Origin: an uncultured Ruminococcus sp.
Lineage (GTDB): Bacteria > Bacillota > Clostridia > Oscillospirales > Ruminococcaceae
DNA: 64,000 nt
Direction of reading: 5' to 3'
Assembly (NCBI GenBank): GCA_945868475.1
Contig: CAMBLM010000011.1
Coordinates: 1-64,000 of the forward strand
Below, piece by piece: positions 25,057 to 34,217 of this stretch; within the stretch, counting starts at the first letter, position 1; the number at the start of each line of letters is the position of its first letter. The position numbers and the translations under genes are program-made. Below the pieces are notes generated by a model, which saw only the letters and a list, made by a program, of their open reading frames with translations, searched no databases and was not told where the DNA came from.

Positions 25057-25746
25057 ATGTCCGAAATAACGGTATCGGCAATAATCGCATGTGCAGGCAG
25101 CTTTTCCCGAATGAACGGCGTGAATAAACAGCTTCTTGAACTTGACGGAATACCCGTTGCTGTTCGTTCGATGCTCGCCTTTGAACAGATTGATGAAGTA
25201 ACGGAGATAATAGTTTCAGTTCGCGAATGTGATATTGACGAATATAAAAAACTTGGCGAAAAATACGGCGTAACAAAGCTGAAAGCTGTCGTAAATGGCG
25301 GCGAAACACGTCAGCAGTCGATTTTCAACGCATATAGGGAAGTATCAAAGGAAACAAGATATGTCGCAGTCCACGACGGGGCAAGACCACTTGTTTCTCC
25401 CGAAAATATAAAGCAGTGCATAAAGGATGCATCAATATTCGGCGGAGCGGTTCTCGGTGTTCCCGTAAAGGACACGATAAAGAATGTTGACGGCGGCTTA
25501 ATAACGGATACCCCCGACAGAAGAAAGCTTTATATCACCCAAACTCCGCAGATATTTCGCAAGGATATCTATGTAAAGGGGATAAACTTTGCAAACAGTC
25601 ATGAGCTTGATTTTACCGATGACTGCCAGCTTGCCGAAGCAGTCGGTGCAAAGGTCGCAATGACCGAATCGAGCTATCGCAATATAAAGATAACAACACC
25701 CGAAGATATCGCCGTTGCGGAGATACTTCTGAAAGGAAATTCGTAA
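25057..25746 (+). CDS. ispD: 2-C-methyl-D-erythritol 4-phosphate cytidylyltransferase
   Basis: 229 aa, normal length. The nucleotide-binding loop reads [15 protein letters not shown]; compared with the usual AAGxGxRMxxxxxKQ the second Gly is Phe, while the Arg and Lys are kept. VHDGARPLV holds the metal-binding Asp, and a TPQIFRKD segment follows. It makes CDP-methylerythritol in the MEP isoprenoid pathway. Only 2 bp separate it from ispF. Confidence 0.95.
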   Translation: MSEITVSAIIACAGSFSRMNGVNKQLLELDGIPVAVRSMLAFEQIDEVTEIIVSVRECDIDEYKKLGEKYGVTKLKAVVNGGETRQQSIFNAYREVSKETRYVAVHDGARPLVSPENIKQCIKDASIFGGAVLGVPVKDTIKNVDGGLITDTPDRRKLYITQTPQIFRKDIYVKGINFANSHELDFTDDCQLAEAVGAKVAMTESSYRNIKITTPEDIAVAEILLKGNS

Positions 25747-25748
25747 CT

Positions 25749-26228
25749 ATGTTCAGAATTGGTCATGGATATGATGTTCATCGCCTTGCTGAGGGAAGAA
25801 AGCTAATACTCGGCGGAGTGGATATACCATACGAAAAAGGTCTGCTCGGACATTCCGATGCAGATGTTCTTGTTCATGCAATAATGGATTCTATTCTCGG
25901 CGCGCTCGCCCTCGGTGATATAGGAAAGCTGTTTCCCGACAATGACAGCGCGTATAAGGGTGCGGACAGCATGAAGCTGCTGGAGCAGGTAGCAAGCATA
26001 GCAGAAGAAAAAGGCTTCACTGTCGGGAATATCGATTCAACGATACTATGTCAGACACCTAAGCTTGCAGGATATATCGATAATATGCGTGAGAATATTG
26101 CCAAAGCCTGCAATACCGCTGTCGGCAACATAAGCGTAAAAGCCACGACCGAGGAAAAGCTCGGCTTTACGGGCAGCGGAGAGGGAATTGCCGCTCACGC
26201 CGTCTGCATAATGCAAAAAATGAAGTAA
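25749..26228 (+). CDS. ispF: 2-C-methyl-D-erythritol 2,4-cyclodiphosphate synthase
   Basis: 159 aa. Zinc ligands are visible in GHGYDVHRL (Asp 8, His 10) and [11 protein letters not shown] (His about 42). The [13 protein letters not shown] loop and C-terminal [21 protein letters not shown] are family signatures. It acts two steps after IspD; the enzyme between them, IspE, is not encoded here. Confidence 0.97.
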   Translation: MFRIGHGYDVHRLAEGRKLILGGVDIPYEKGLLGHSDADVLVHAIMDSILGALALGDIGKLFPDNDSAYKGADSMKLLEQVASIAEEKGFTVGNIDSTILCQTPKLAGYIDNMRENIAKACNTAVGNISVKATTEEKLGFTGSGEGIAAHAVCIMQKMK

Positions 26229-26286
26229 TAATAGCTTTTTTGCTCTCATATAATGCACTAAACAAGCCTTATGGGAGGAAAAAACT

Positions 26287-27012
26287 ATGGTTTCTGCAAA
26301 GCATAAAAGGAAGTTTACCGCTGCTGTAGCCCTTGCAGCGGTATGTATTTTTACAGGAACGATATTGTATGCAAAGTCAAGACTGGAAAATGCTATCCTG
26401 ACATCGACCGAGCTTTCTGATCAGAAAATGATCGTTCTTGATGCGGGACACGGCGGAATGGACGGCGGCTGCTCAAGCGCAGACGGCAAGACCGAGAAGG
26501 GGATAAACCTCAATATTCTGCTCTCCGTCCGCGATATGGCAAGGTTGTTCGGCTATAACGTCGAAGCCACACGCATAAAGGATATCTCTATACATGATAA
26601 GGGCGTTGAGGGACTGCGCAATCAGAAGATATCCGATATGAAAAACCGTCTTGCGCTCTTCAACAAATATCCCGACTGCGTTTGTGTTTCTATCCATCAG
26701 AACACCTTTACCGACCCTAAATACAGCGGTGCGCAGATGTTCTATTCGGATAAAAATGCGGAAAGCGAACGCCTTGCAGGTATAATGAAAAACAGATTTG
26801 TAACTAATCTTCAGCCTAATAATGAGCGTGAAACAAAGCTCTGCAAGGACGAACTTTACCTTTGCTATTACTGCAATAATCCTGCGGTAATGGTCGAGTG
26901 CGGTTTCCTATCCAATCCCGAGGAAGCTGCAAAACTTACAAACAAGGATTATCAGCAGCAGGTCGCTTTCACGGTTTTTTCGGGAATAAATGAGTTCATT
27001 GCAACGGAATAA
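26287..27012 (+). CDS. cwlD: N-acetylmuramoyl-L-alanine amidase, CwlD-like
   Basis: 241 aa. One N-terminal membrane/signal segment (about 13-30), then an Amidase_3 domain: LDAGHGGMDGG (zinc His), a segment around EKGINLNI (zinc Glu), SIHQNTF (second zinc His) and VECGFLSNPEEA with the catalytic Glu. CwlD strips the peptide from muramic acid in spore cortex so that PdaA can form the delta-lactam. The short size without wall-binding repeats fits CwlD better than a vegetative autolysin. RBS GGGAGG precedes ATG. radA follows. Confidence 0.86.
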   Translation: MVSAKHKRKFTAAVALAAVCIFTGTILYAKSRLENAILTSTELSDQKMIVLDAGHGGMDGGCSSADGKTEKGINLNILLSVRDMARLFGYNVEATRIKDISIHDKGVEGLRNQKISDMKNRLALFNKYPDCVCVSIHQNTFTDPKYSGAQMFYSDKNAESERLAGIMKNRFVTNLQPNNERETKLCKDELYLCYYCNNPAVMVECGFLSNPEEAAKLTNKDYQQQVAFTVFSGINEFIATE

Positions 27013-27059
27013 AGCCTGACCCGAGCAGGTCATTCGCTTATTTCGGAAAGGAAGATAAA

Positions 27060-28466
27060 ATGGCAGGAAAGTCCAAAATTGTATATGTCTGCTCGGAGTG
27101 CGGCTTTGAATGTTCAAAATGGAACGGCAAATGCCCCTCCTGCGGCGAATGGAACACCCTTGAGGAGCAGGAAGTGCAGTCAGCACCCAAAGGCTCTTCG
27201 CTAAAAAGTGTATCGGGTTCGGTGAGCCGTGACCTTTCTTCGCAAATAAAAGACCTCACGCAGATAGGAACGGACGATGAGATACGCTATTCAACGGGGA
27301 TCAGCGAACTTGACCGTGTCCTCGGCGGAGGTCTTGTAAAGGGTTCACTTGTACTTATCGGCGGTGAGCCGGGCATAGGAAAATCGACGCTCCTTTTGCA
27401 GATTTGCAAATATCTCGGTGAAGAACATTCAATACTGTATATTTCGGGAGAAGAAAGCATCCGTCAGATAAAGCTTCGTGCCGCACGATTGGGTGTTGAT
27501 ACTCCGAACCTGTATATTTTATCAACAAATGATGCAGGTGAAGCTTCCGATACAATAATATCGAGCAAACCCGATATTGCGATAATCGACTCAATACAAA
27601 CAATGACTCTGAGTGAGATAAACAGCACATCGGGCAGCATTTCGCAGGTCAGAGAGTGTACAAACCTGTTTATGCGAACAGCAAAATCCGAGGAGATACC
27701 GATATTCATTGTCAGCCATGTAAATAAGGACGGTGCTATCGCAGGTCCAAAGGTAATGGAGCATATCGTTGACGCAGTTCTTTATTTTGAGGGTGAAAGA
27801 CATCTCAGCTACCGACTTCTCCGTGCCGTGAAAAACCGTTACGGCTCAACGAATGAGATAGGCGTTTTTGAAATGGGCAATTCGGGACTTGAAGAGGTCG
27901 AAAACCCGTCTGCAATGCTGCTTTCGGGCAGACCCGAGGGAGTTTCGGGTTGCTGCGTTGCCTGCATAATGGAGGGCAGCCGACCTATACTTGCCGAAGT
28001 TCAGGCTCTCGTCACAAAAAGCGGCTTTTCAGCCCCGAGGAGAACGGTCACAGGATTTGACTATAACCGCCTTGCAATGATAATCGCAGTCCTTGAAAAA
28101 CGTGCGGGAATGTTCTTCGGAACGCTCGATGTTTTTCTGAATGTTGTCGGCGGTTTTCGGCTTGACGAAACAGCAGGCGACTTGTCGGTCGCACTTGCGT
28201 TGTACAGCGGCTTCTATGATACTGTCCTTAATAAAAAAATGATAGCTTTCGGCGAGATCGGACTTGGCGGCGAGATACGAAGCGTTGCGAATATTCCTCA
28301 GCGTATCCGTGAAGCGGAACGCCTCGGATTTGAGCATTGTATTATCCCGAAGCAGTCTATGAAGCTTATCGACAGGGACAATACGAAGATAAGAGTAACA
28401 GGGGTATCATCCGTAAAACAAGCATTTTTCGTTATCAAAAACAATAATGATGAAAAATCTGAATAA
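27060..28466 (+). CDS. radA: DNA repair protein RadA
   Basis: 468 aa. Domains in order: a four-Cys zinc finger (CSECGFECSKWNGKCPSCGEW), a RecA-like ATPase with Walker A GGEPGIGKST and Walker B AIIDSIQT, the RadA motif KNRYGSTNEIG (usual form KNRFG), and a C-terminal Lon-type domain. RadA promotes branch migration in recombination and repair. GGAAAGGAAG lies before ATG. It is the last gene of the plus-strand pheA-radA group. Confidence 0.96.
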   Translation: MAGKSKIVYVCSECGFECSKWNGKCPSCGEWNTLEEQEVQSAPKGSSLKSVSGSVSRDLSSQIKDLTQIGTDDEIRYSTGISELDRVLGGGLVKGSLVLIGGEPGIGKSTLLLQICKYLGEEHSILYISGEESIRQIKLRAARLGVDTPNLYILSTNDAGEASDTIISSKPDIAIIDSIQTMTLSEINSTSGSISQVRECTNLFMRTAKSEEIPIFIVSHVNKDGAIAGPKVMEHIVDAVLYFEGERHLSYRLLRAVKNRYGSTNEIGVFEMGNSGLEEVENPSAMLLSGRPEGVSGCCVACIMEGSRPILAEVQALVTKSGFSAPRRTVTGFDYNRLAMIIAVLEKRAGMFFGTLDVFLNVVGGFRLDETAGDLSVALALYSGFYDTVLNKKMIAFGEIGLGGEIRSVANIPQRIREAERLGFEHCIIPKQSMKLIDRDNTKIRVTGVSSVKQAFFVIKNNNDEKSE

Positions 28467-28480
28467 TTATTTCAGCATAT

Positions 28481-28529
28481 AAAAAACACAGTTTACTTTT
28501 TGATTTTGAAAAAGTAAACTGTGTTTTTT
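28481..28529. terminator. Bidirectional terminator between radA and the LacI-family gene
   Basis: 20-bp perfect stem (28481-28500 with 28510-28529) with a 9-nt loop and T runs on both strands. The stop codon of the minus-strand regulator begins at the edge of the stem. Confidence 0.93.
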
Positions 28530-29530
28530 TATTTTGCTTTCTGGACGGATTCACGCTGAATAAGTCTGTAATTCAGCTTTATGTGTCTGCCCTTTTTCTG
28601 ATTCTGCTTTATGTTCTTTACAAGTTCGTTTATGACGGTTTTGCCGATCTCAAATGCAGGCTGTTCAATTGTCGTGATGCCCGGATTGTAAAGCTCACAC
28701 ATTTGGATATTATCAAATCCGCATACGGAAATATCTTCGCCGATCTTATAGCCGCTTGAAATTGCTTTTTTCATCGTTCCTGCCGCAAGAAGATCGGATA
28801 TGCAGAAAATAGCCGTTGGAGGCTCCGGGAGAGCCATAAACTGCTCAAATGCCTTTCCGCCATTGTAAGGATCGTATGTTCCGCGATAGATATATTTTTC
28901 TCTTACGGGAATATCAAATTCGTTTAAAGCCTTTATATAGCCGTGTTCTCTGTCTTTGGAAGAACGAGCCATTCCTTCGGTCGAAACAATGGCGATCTTT
29001 CTGTGACCAAGTGAAATAAGATTCTTTACGGCTGTATAAGCACCGCTTTCATCGTCAACAGTAACGGTAAGAACATTTGCACCTTCAACACGTTCGCAGC
29101 ATATGGCAATATAATGCTTTTCGTTAAGCTCATTAAGCTCTTCTGCGGAAAGCTGTGTTCCGAGCATTACAGCGGCGTCAACAGTTCTGTTGTAAAGCAT
29201 ACCGAGCATTCTTGTTTCCGTGGAATGTGAGCTGTTTGATGTGCAAAGCAGTATGTCATAGCCGTTTTCGGAAGCGGCACTTTGCATGCCCTTTATTATT
29301 TCGTTGTAGAATGAATGTTCTGTAGAAGGGAGTATCGCAAGTATAACATTGGTTTCACATTTGCGGAGGTTTCTTCCGAGAAAATTCGGGTTGTAGCCAA
29401 GTTCTTTTATAGCATTGTTTACCTGCTCTGCGGCAGCTTCGGAAACGGTAGCGCTTTTGTTGAGCACTCTTGAAACGGTCGCAACGGAAACACCTGCGGC
29501 TTTGGCGACGTCTTTTATTGTTACGTTCAA
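28529..29530 (-). CDS. LacI family transcriptional regulator
   Basis: 333 aa with a TTG start preceded by GGAGGAA. The N-terminal helix-turn-helix (TIKDVAKAAGVSVATVSRVLN) and hinge helix (NNAIKELGYNPN) are canonical. The periplasmic-binding-protein-like core ends with CGFDNIQMCELYNPGITTIEQP, the usual dimer region. The effector is probably a sugar, but no sugar genes adjoin, so it may act at a distance; a CcpA-like global role is possible but not shown. It is the last gene on the minus strand before the terminator shared with radA. Confidence 0.88.
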   Translation of the reverse strand: MNVTIKDVAKAAGVSVATVSRVLNKSATVSEAAAEQVNNAIKELGYNPNFLGRNLRKCETNVILAILPSTEHSFYNEIIKGMQSAASENGYDILLCTSNSSHSTETRMLGMLYNRTVDAAVMLGTQLSAEELNELNEKHYIAICCERVEGANVLTVTVDDESGAYTAVKNLISLGHRKIAIVSTEGMARSSKDREHGYIKALNEFDIPVREKYIYRGTYDPYNGGKAFEQFMALPEPPTAIFCISDLLAAGTMKKAISSGYKIGEDISVCGFDNIQMCELYNPGITTIEQPAFEIGKTVINELVKNIKQNQKKGRHIKLNYRLIQRESVQKAK

Positions 29531-29562
29531 ATCTATTCCTCCAGTATAATACTAATTTTTAA

Positions 29563-30021
29563 TCAAAGTATTTTTTCGTCATCGTTAAGGCTGCGTTCTC
29601 TTTCAGCTTTTCGTAGATTTCTTTTCTCCAAACGCTTCTGAACAGCTTCTTCACTGAAAAAGTTGAAAATTATCAATAGTATAAGAAGAACTGTTACCGC
29701 AATGGTCGGAAAATGTTTGGCTAAAAGTGCCTCTGTATATTCCTTTGGTATCTTTGTATTAGGTATTGCTTCAATAACGGCAAGTGTATAAATATAGCAA
29801 GCCGAGCCGAATATCGTCAATATAAGCGGAATAAGTGATTTTTTGAATTTTATAAAAACAAGTGCGGCAACAAGCAGGACTGTGCTTGCAAAAAGCGCGA
29901 TACCGCATTTGTCATAACCGTTCATAATGAAAGCCGCACCGCCAAGAGTGTTAAGCACAAGGCAGCATACAACCTCTGCAATTATTGCTAAAATGAATGT
30001 GATCTTGGAAATTTTTTTCGT
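29563..30021 (-). CDS. Small membrane protein with apparent ACG start
   Basis: 152 aa if read from ACG at 30021. Four hydrophobic segments are predicted: about residues 6-26, 35-55, 60-80 and 105-125, followed by a very basic tail (KRLEKRNLRKAERER). GGAGG lies 7 nt before the ACG and a TGA lies six codons upstream of it in frame, so no normal start codon exists for the full first helix. The next possible start, GTG at 29958, lacks an obvious RBS and would delete most of helix 1. Function unknown. Read 32 bp upstream of the LacI gene on the same strand, so perhaps in one operon. Confidence 0.6.
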   Translation of the reverse strand, partial: TKKISKITFILAIIAEVVCCLVLNTLGGAAFIMNGYDKCGIALFASTVLLVAALVFIKFKKSLIPLILTIFGSACYIYTLAVIEAIPNTKIPKEYTEALLAKHFPTIAVTVLLILLIIFNFFSEEAVQKRLEKRNLRKAERERSLNDDEKIL

Positions 30022-30310
30022 AGAAACTCCTCCGTGTCAAATTTGTAATAACGTTTTCATTATAACATACTCTTAAAGAACATTCAAGGGGAATTTTTTA
30101 AAATTCTTTATTTTTACATTATTTTTGCGGGCTTGGCTTTAAAATAACATATAATTAGAATTTATAAAAAGCTTTAAAATGTGAATAGTAATAACAGCTC
30201 GGCGAAAGCCGAAAACGGAAATCATAGGAATAAGAGTTCGGTTATGTTGTATTATGCAGAGTATTTTTTAGCCAAACACTGTTCTTATAGAAAAGAAAGG
30301 AAAATAAAAA

Positions 30311-31516
30311 ATGCAGAAATTGATAAAAAGCATTGTGTTTTGCATATTTGCTGTTATATTATCTTTAGCGTCATTTATAATATACCTCGACAGGACTCTG
30401 CCCAATGATTACTATATCACAAAAGGCGGAAAGATGAATATATCAAGAATGCTCAATGCTGTGCCATGCTCCAATACTGATGCTGACTTGGCGGAAATAG
30501 ACAGTGAAGCCACAGAGCAGGCAGAGTTGAAACTTCTTGGACTTATCCCGATAAAGGTAGTAAACATTTTCCCGGTGGAAACGCCCGTTCTTGTTCCGTG
30601 CGGAGAGCCGTTCGGCATAAAGCTTCTTACTGATGGAGTAATTGTAGTAGAAGTGAGCGGTTTTGAAACGGAGAATGGTTATATATCTCCGGGGGAAAGC
30701 TGCGGACTTAAATCGGGAGATATAATCAAAAGCATTGACGGGATAGAAGTTTCGTCCAACGAAGATGTCGAGGATATAATTTCATCAAGCGGCGGAAAAA
30801 CGCTTAAAGTCAGCGCAGTGAGGAATGAAAGAGAATTTACAGCGTGGCTTTGTCCGCAGATATCAAGCACAGACGACAGCTACCGTGCAGGAATATGGGT
30901 TCGTGACAGCTCGGCAGGCATAGGAACTATGACCTTTTATGACCCTGAAACAAAGCAGTTCGGCGGACTTGGACACCCTGTTTGCGATATAGATACAGGC
31001 AATCTCATGCCTCTTGATTCGGGTGAAGTGGTAAAAGTATCTATCAGCGGTGTGAAAAAGGGCAAGTCGGGTTTTCCAGGAGAACTTGTAGGAGGATTTG
31101 TTTCGTCTTTTTCTATGGGAACGCTTACCGATAATACAACAGTAGGACTTTTCGGAACGCTCGATGATTTTTCGGGTGTAAATGAAGCGATACCGCTCGG
31201 CTTGAACAGCGAGATAAAAACGGGAAAAGCATATATCTATACCACCATAAGCGGAACACGTCCTCAAAGATATGAAATAGTCATTGAAAAAATAGATCAT
31301 TCAGGAAACGAGGATTCCCGTGATATGGTTATAAGAGTGACAGATGAACGTCTGCTTCGTGAAGCGGGCGGAATCGTTCAAGGGATGAGCGGAAGTCCCA
31401 TTATCCAAGAAGGAAAGATCATCGGGGCAGTTACACACGTTTTTATAAACAATCCCACAAAGGGCTATGCGGTTTTTGCCGATACGATGTATGAACAGAT
31501 GAAGCAGGCAAGCTGA
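30311..31516 (+). CDS. spoIVB: SpoIVB serine peptidase
   Basis: 401 aa. An N-terminal membrane segment (about 7-25), a PDZ domain (about 110-180, containing SGLKSGDIIKSIDG-like sequence), then the SA-family protease domain with GLGHPVCD (catalytic His) and GMSGSPI (nucleophilic Ser). In Bacillus, SpoIVB is made in the forespore, secreted into the intermembrane space and activates pro-sigma-K processing. Its usual partner gene spo0A is not downstream here. The 250-bp region upstream (30060-30310) holds only a short GCC-rich repeat and no clear promoter; a forespore (sigma-F or sigma-G) promoter may be there. AAAGGA precedes ATG. Confidence 0.93.
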   Translation: MQKLIKSIVFCIFAVILSLASFIIYLDRTLPNDYYITKGGKMNISRMLNAVPCSNTDADLAEIDSEATEQAELKLLGLIPIKVVNIFPVETPVLVPCGEPFGIKLLTDGVIVVEVSGFETENGYISPGESCGLKSGDIIKSIDGIEVSSNEDVEDIISSSGGKTLKVSAVRNEREFTAWLCPQISSTDDSYRAGIWVRDSSAGIGTMTFYDPETKQFGGLGHPVCDIDTGNLMPLDSGEVVKVSISGVKKGKSGFPGELVGGFVSSFSMGTLTDNTTVGLFGTLDDFSGVNEAIPLGLNSEIKTGKAYIYTTISGTRPQRYEIVIEKIDHSGNEDSRDMVIRVTDERLLREAGGIVQGMSGSPIIQEGKIIGAVTHVFINNPTKGYAVFADTMYEQMKQAS

Positions 31517-31531
31517 CAAATTTGCAGTAAA

Positions 31532-31559
31532 AAAGGCGCAGGAAGAACCTTGCGCCTTT
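31532..31559. terminator. Convergent terminator between spoIVB and the dehydrogenase gene
   Basis: 9-bp stem AAAGGCGCA / TGCGCCTTT around a 10-nt loop. The T run is clear on the minus strand and weaker on the plus strand. Confidence 0.82.
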
Positions 31560-31564
31560 GGCTG

Positions 31565-32548
31565 TCATTTTTTATATTCGACAATATTGTCAAGCGGTCT
31601 TTTACCGAAAAATTGATCGAGGTTATAGACTGTTACCTCGGCTATCTTCTGCAAAGCTTCTTTGGTGAGGAAAGCCTGATGAGAGGTGATTATAACATTC
31701 GGCATTGAAACGAGAACGGAAAGTTCGTCATCATCGATCACTTCGCCTGACCAGTCTTCAAAGAAAAATGATGTTTCTTCTTCGTAAACATCAAGACAGG
31801 CACCGCCTAATTTTCCCGATTTGAGAGCGGAAATGAGCGCACTGCTGTCGATAAGCTTTCCTCTGGAAGTATTGACAATAAAAGCACCGTCTTTCATTTT
31901 TTTGATGTTTTTTTCGTTGATGATGAATTTGGTTTCGGGAGTGAGCGGACAGTGAAGAGAAATTATACTGCTTTGTCCGAGCAGGTCATCGAGCGAAACG
32001 TAATTGATGTCGGAGTCCTTTTTGGGGTATGGGTCGTATGCAACTACATTCATTCCGAAGCCCTTGCATATATTCATAAAGATGCAGCCGATCTGTCCCG
32101 TCCCGATAATGCCTGCTGTTTTGCCGTAAAGGTCAAAGCCTGTAAGTCCGTTAAGACTGAAATTGAATTCTCTTGTTCGGTTGTAGGCTTTGTGTATCTT
32201 TCGGTTCAGCGTGAGAAGCATTGCCATTGCATGTTCGGCAACGGCATAAGGTGAGTATGTCGGAACACGGACAACGTTTATCCTGTTTTTAGCGTATTTC
32301 AGGTCAACATTATTAAATCCTGCACAGCGCAAAGCAACAAGCTCAATGCCGACACTGCAAAGCACATCAATAGTGTTTTTATCGATCGTATCATTTACAA
32401 ATGCGATCACAGCTTTGCAGCCTTTTGCAAGCTCGGCACTGTCAGGAGTGAGCTTGCTTTCAAAGAATTTGAATTTATAGTTTGTGCCGTATTTCAAAAA
32501 CCATTCCTTATCATAAGGCTTCGTATCAAAAAAAGCTATCTGTTCCAT
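31565..32548 (-). CDS. D-2-hydroxyacid dehydrogenase (D-lactate dehydrogenase-like)
   Basis: 327 aa. The Rossmann motif GTGQIG (about 153-158) binds NAD; catalytic residues appear in NTSRGKLID (Arg), DVYEEE (Glu) and SHQAFLT (His). The acidic VAYDPYP after the second strand favours NAD over NADP. The sequence is closest to the LdhA/fermentative D-lactate dehydrogenase branch, which also includes VanH, so reduction of pyruvate to D-lactate is likely. Repeat copy 3 lies between it and the gene upstream. Confidence 0.86.
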   Translation of the reverse strand: MEQIAFFDTKPYDKEWFLKYGTNYKFKFFESKLTPDSAELAKGCKAVIAFVNDTIDKNTIDVLCSVGIELVALRCAGFNNVDLKYAKNRINVVRVPTYSPYAVAEHAMAMLLTLNRKIHKAYNRTREFNFSLNGLTGFDLYGKTAGIIGTGQIGCIFMNICKGFGMNVVAYDPYPKKDSDINYVSLDDLLGQSSIISLHCPLTPETKFIINEKNIKKMKDGAFIVNTSRGKLIDSSALISALKSGKLGGACLDVYEEETSFFFEDWSGEVIDDDELSVLVSMPNVIITSHQAFLTKEALQKIAEVTVYNLDQFFGKRPLDNIVEYKK

Positions 32549-32603
32549 AAAATGATCCTTTCATATCAAATATGTAAATATTATTTTTAGATAAAAGAAT
32601 TTT

Positions 32604-32705
32604 ATACTAAACACCATTTAAAATTTAGAAAAAATCAAGCCGACGATCTTGAATATATTGGATTTTGGCGCAGATTTTTTTCTTTATTTTATTGGTGTTT
32701 AGTAT
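32604..32705. repeat. 102-bp palindromic element, copy 3 (inverted relative to copy 1)
   Basis: Ends ATACTAAACACCA and TGGTGTTTAGTAT are identical to copy 1. Read on the minus strand it matches copy 1 at roughly 95 of 102 positions by eye, including the GCC/GGC inner stem. It lies 40 bp after the C_GCAxxG_C_C stop and about 55 bp before the dehydrogenase start, so it would be transcribed in any read-through between them. Confidence 0.9.
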
Positions 32706-32744
32706 TATACATAAATACTTGCTTTTTATTACAAACTGAAAAAA

Positions 32745-33164
32745 TCAGTTGAATTTTTCGGGGAAAACAACTTCTTCAACTATTTTTGCAGCGTCAAGAA
32801 CACAGTCATTGCAGGAATGAAGTACGATCTTTGTATCGATGCCTTTGAGAACGCGGCAGATAGTTCCGTCCGCGGCTTCTTTGAAGCGTGACATTATTTC
32901 TCTGGAAATTTTGGCTGTTGAACCTTTTGAGCTGTTATTTTCAAGGTCAGCAGTGCTGTTTTTCATACCTGCGAGTGCTACTGCACCGGTTATTGCTCCG
33001 CAAGTACCCTCTGTCGTACCGAACCCCGAGCCAAAGCCTTCCATTATTTTATACATTGTTTCTTCACTAAGGCCAACAAGGTCGCAGTATGTGCAGGCAA
33101 CAGCCTGAGCACAGTTATAGCCTTTGTTTTTGCGTTCTACAGCGAGTTTTGTTCTGGTTTCCAT
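32745..33164 (-). CDS. C_GCAxxG_C_C family protein
   Basis: 139 aa. Conserved cysteines follow the family signature: NCAQAVACTYC near the N terminus, GTCGAITGA in the middle, a later single Cys, and CNDCVLDAA at the C terminus. Proteins of this family (PF09719) are thought to be redox-active or metal-linked, but no activity is established. The gene has GAGG before ATG and lies 24 bp downstream of the WYL regulator gene, with which it is probably co-transcribed. Confidence 0.88.
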   Translation of the reverse strand: METRTKLAVERKNKGYNCAQAVACTYCDLVGLSEETMYKIMEGFGSGFGTTEGTCGAITGAVALAGMKNSTADLENNSSKGSTAKISREIMSRFKEAADGTICRVLKGIDTKIVLHSCNDCVLDAAKIVEEVVFPEKFN

Positions 33165-33188
33165 GAATTTATACCTCTTTCTTATTTC

Positions 33189-34166
33189 TTATTCATAAAA
33201 GCTTGAAAGTTCTTCTTTAAGCATTTTTATATAGTCTTTTTTTAGCGATTCAGGTGAGATTATCGAGGCCGATTTTCCAAACTGGAATAGCCAAGCGAAA
33301 AATGGTGGCTGAGCCTTGATATTTACCTTTATTTTAAAATGGTCGGTATCAAGGTTTACGATATCGGCATTTATTCCGAATCGGTCTATAACGGGATTTA
33401 TGAGCTTTTTGTCGAATTTGAGTACAGCTTTGACAGTATCTCCGCTGAACATTGAAAATGTTGAATTGAGGTATTCGGAAATGTTCAGTTCCTGTGGAGA
33501 TCTTAGAACTGGTTCATCGAGTATTTTTATATTTGACATGCGGTCAACACGAAAATTTGTATAATTGTCGGGATATTTAAGATAGTAAGAAACAAGGTAG
33601 TATTTTTCATCATTCCAAGTCAGTGCGCAGGGGGAACAAACTCTTTCACCATCGCGATAGACTTTTTGCTTGTTAGTGTTGTAATCAAAATAGCGAAATG
33701 AGATCTGTTTGCCCTCATTTATGGCTTTGTGGATAGTGTCAACGTTTATGTATATCTGTTCGTTCATTGATTTAACACGGTCAACGACCATGACCTGACG
33801 TTCAATGAGCATTCCCTCGTGGACACCTGCAAGCGATTCGATTTTATGGAGAAGTTGTTCTGATTTCTTTTCAGTCAAAAATTTTGCGGAGCATACCGCA
33901 TCGGCAAGAAGTTTCAGCTCAGGCAGTTCAAACTGTCTGCTTGCGATATAGTAACGGTTGCACTTACCTTTTACGGTAATAATGTCAAGACCGAATTCTT
34001 CAAGAGCTTCAATATCGCTGTAAACAGATTTTCGCTCTGCCCGTATGCCGTCCTCAGCAAGGTTTTGTATCATTTCTGCAATTGATATAGGGTGTTCTTC
34101 GTCAGTGTTTTCATACAGCATTTTCGCGATATATAAAAGTTTTAGGTGCTGTTTTGGCTGTGTCAA
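33189..34166 (-). CDS. WYL domain transcriptional regulator
   Basis: 325 aa with a TTG start behind GGAAG. An N-terminal winged helix-turn-helix (residues about 5-65, including the SIAEMIQNLAEDGI recognition region) precedes a WYL domain (about 150-215; WNDEKYYLVSYY is the core) and a C-terminal extension domain. WYL regulators bind nucleic-acid-like or small ligands and often control stress or defence genes. Only the small Cys-rich protein is linked here, so its target may be that gene. Confidence 0.87.
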   Translation of the reverse strand: MTQPKQHLKLLYIAKMLYENTDEEHPISIAEMIQNLAEDGIRAERKSVYSDIEALEEFGLDIITVKGKCNRYYIASRQFELPELKLLADAVCSAKFLTEKKSEQLLHKIESLAGVHEGMLIERQVMVVDRVKSMNEQIYINVDTIHKAINEGKQISFRYFDYNTNKQKVYRDGERVCSPCALTWNDEKYYLVSYYLKYPDNYTNFRVDRMSNIKILDEPVLRSPQELNISEYLNSTFSMFSGDTVKAVLKFDKKLINPVIDRFGINADIVNLDTDHFKIKVNIKAQPPFFAWLFQFGKSASIISPESLKKDYIKMLKEELSSFYE

Positions 34167-34217
34167 GATACCACTTCCGTTTCAATAAGTTATATCGGAC
34201 GAATTTTCGATGTTTTT

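Noticed and set aside
30181..30408. 75-codon GTG-start frame upstream of and overlapping spoIVB
   Set aside because: No RBS and an unlikely composition. It overlaps the spoIVB start, where the real RBS AAAGGA is clear.
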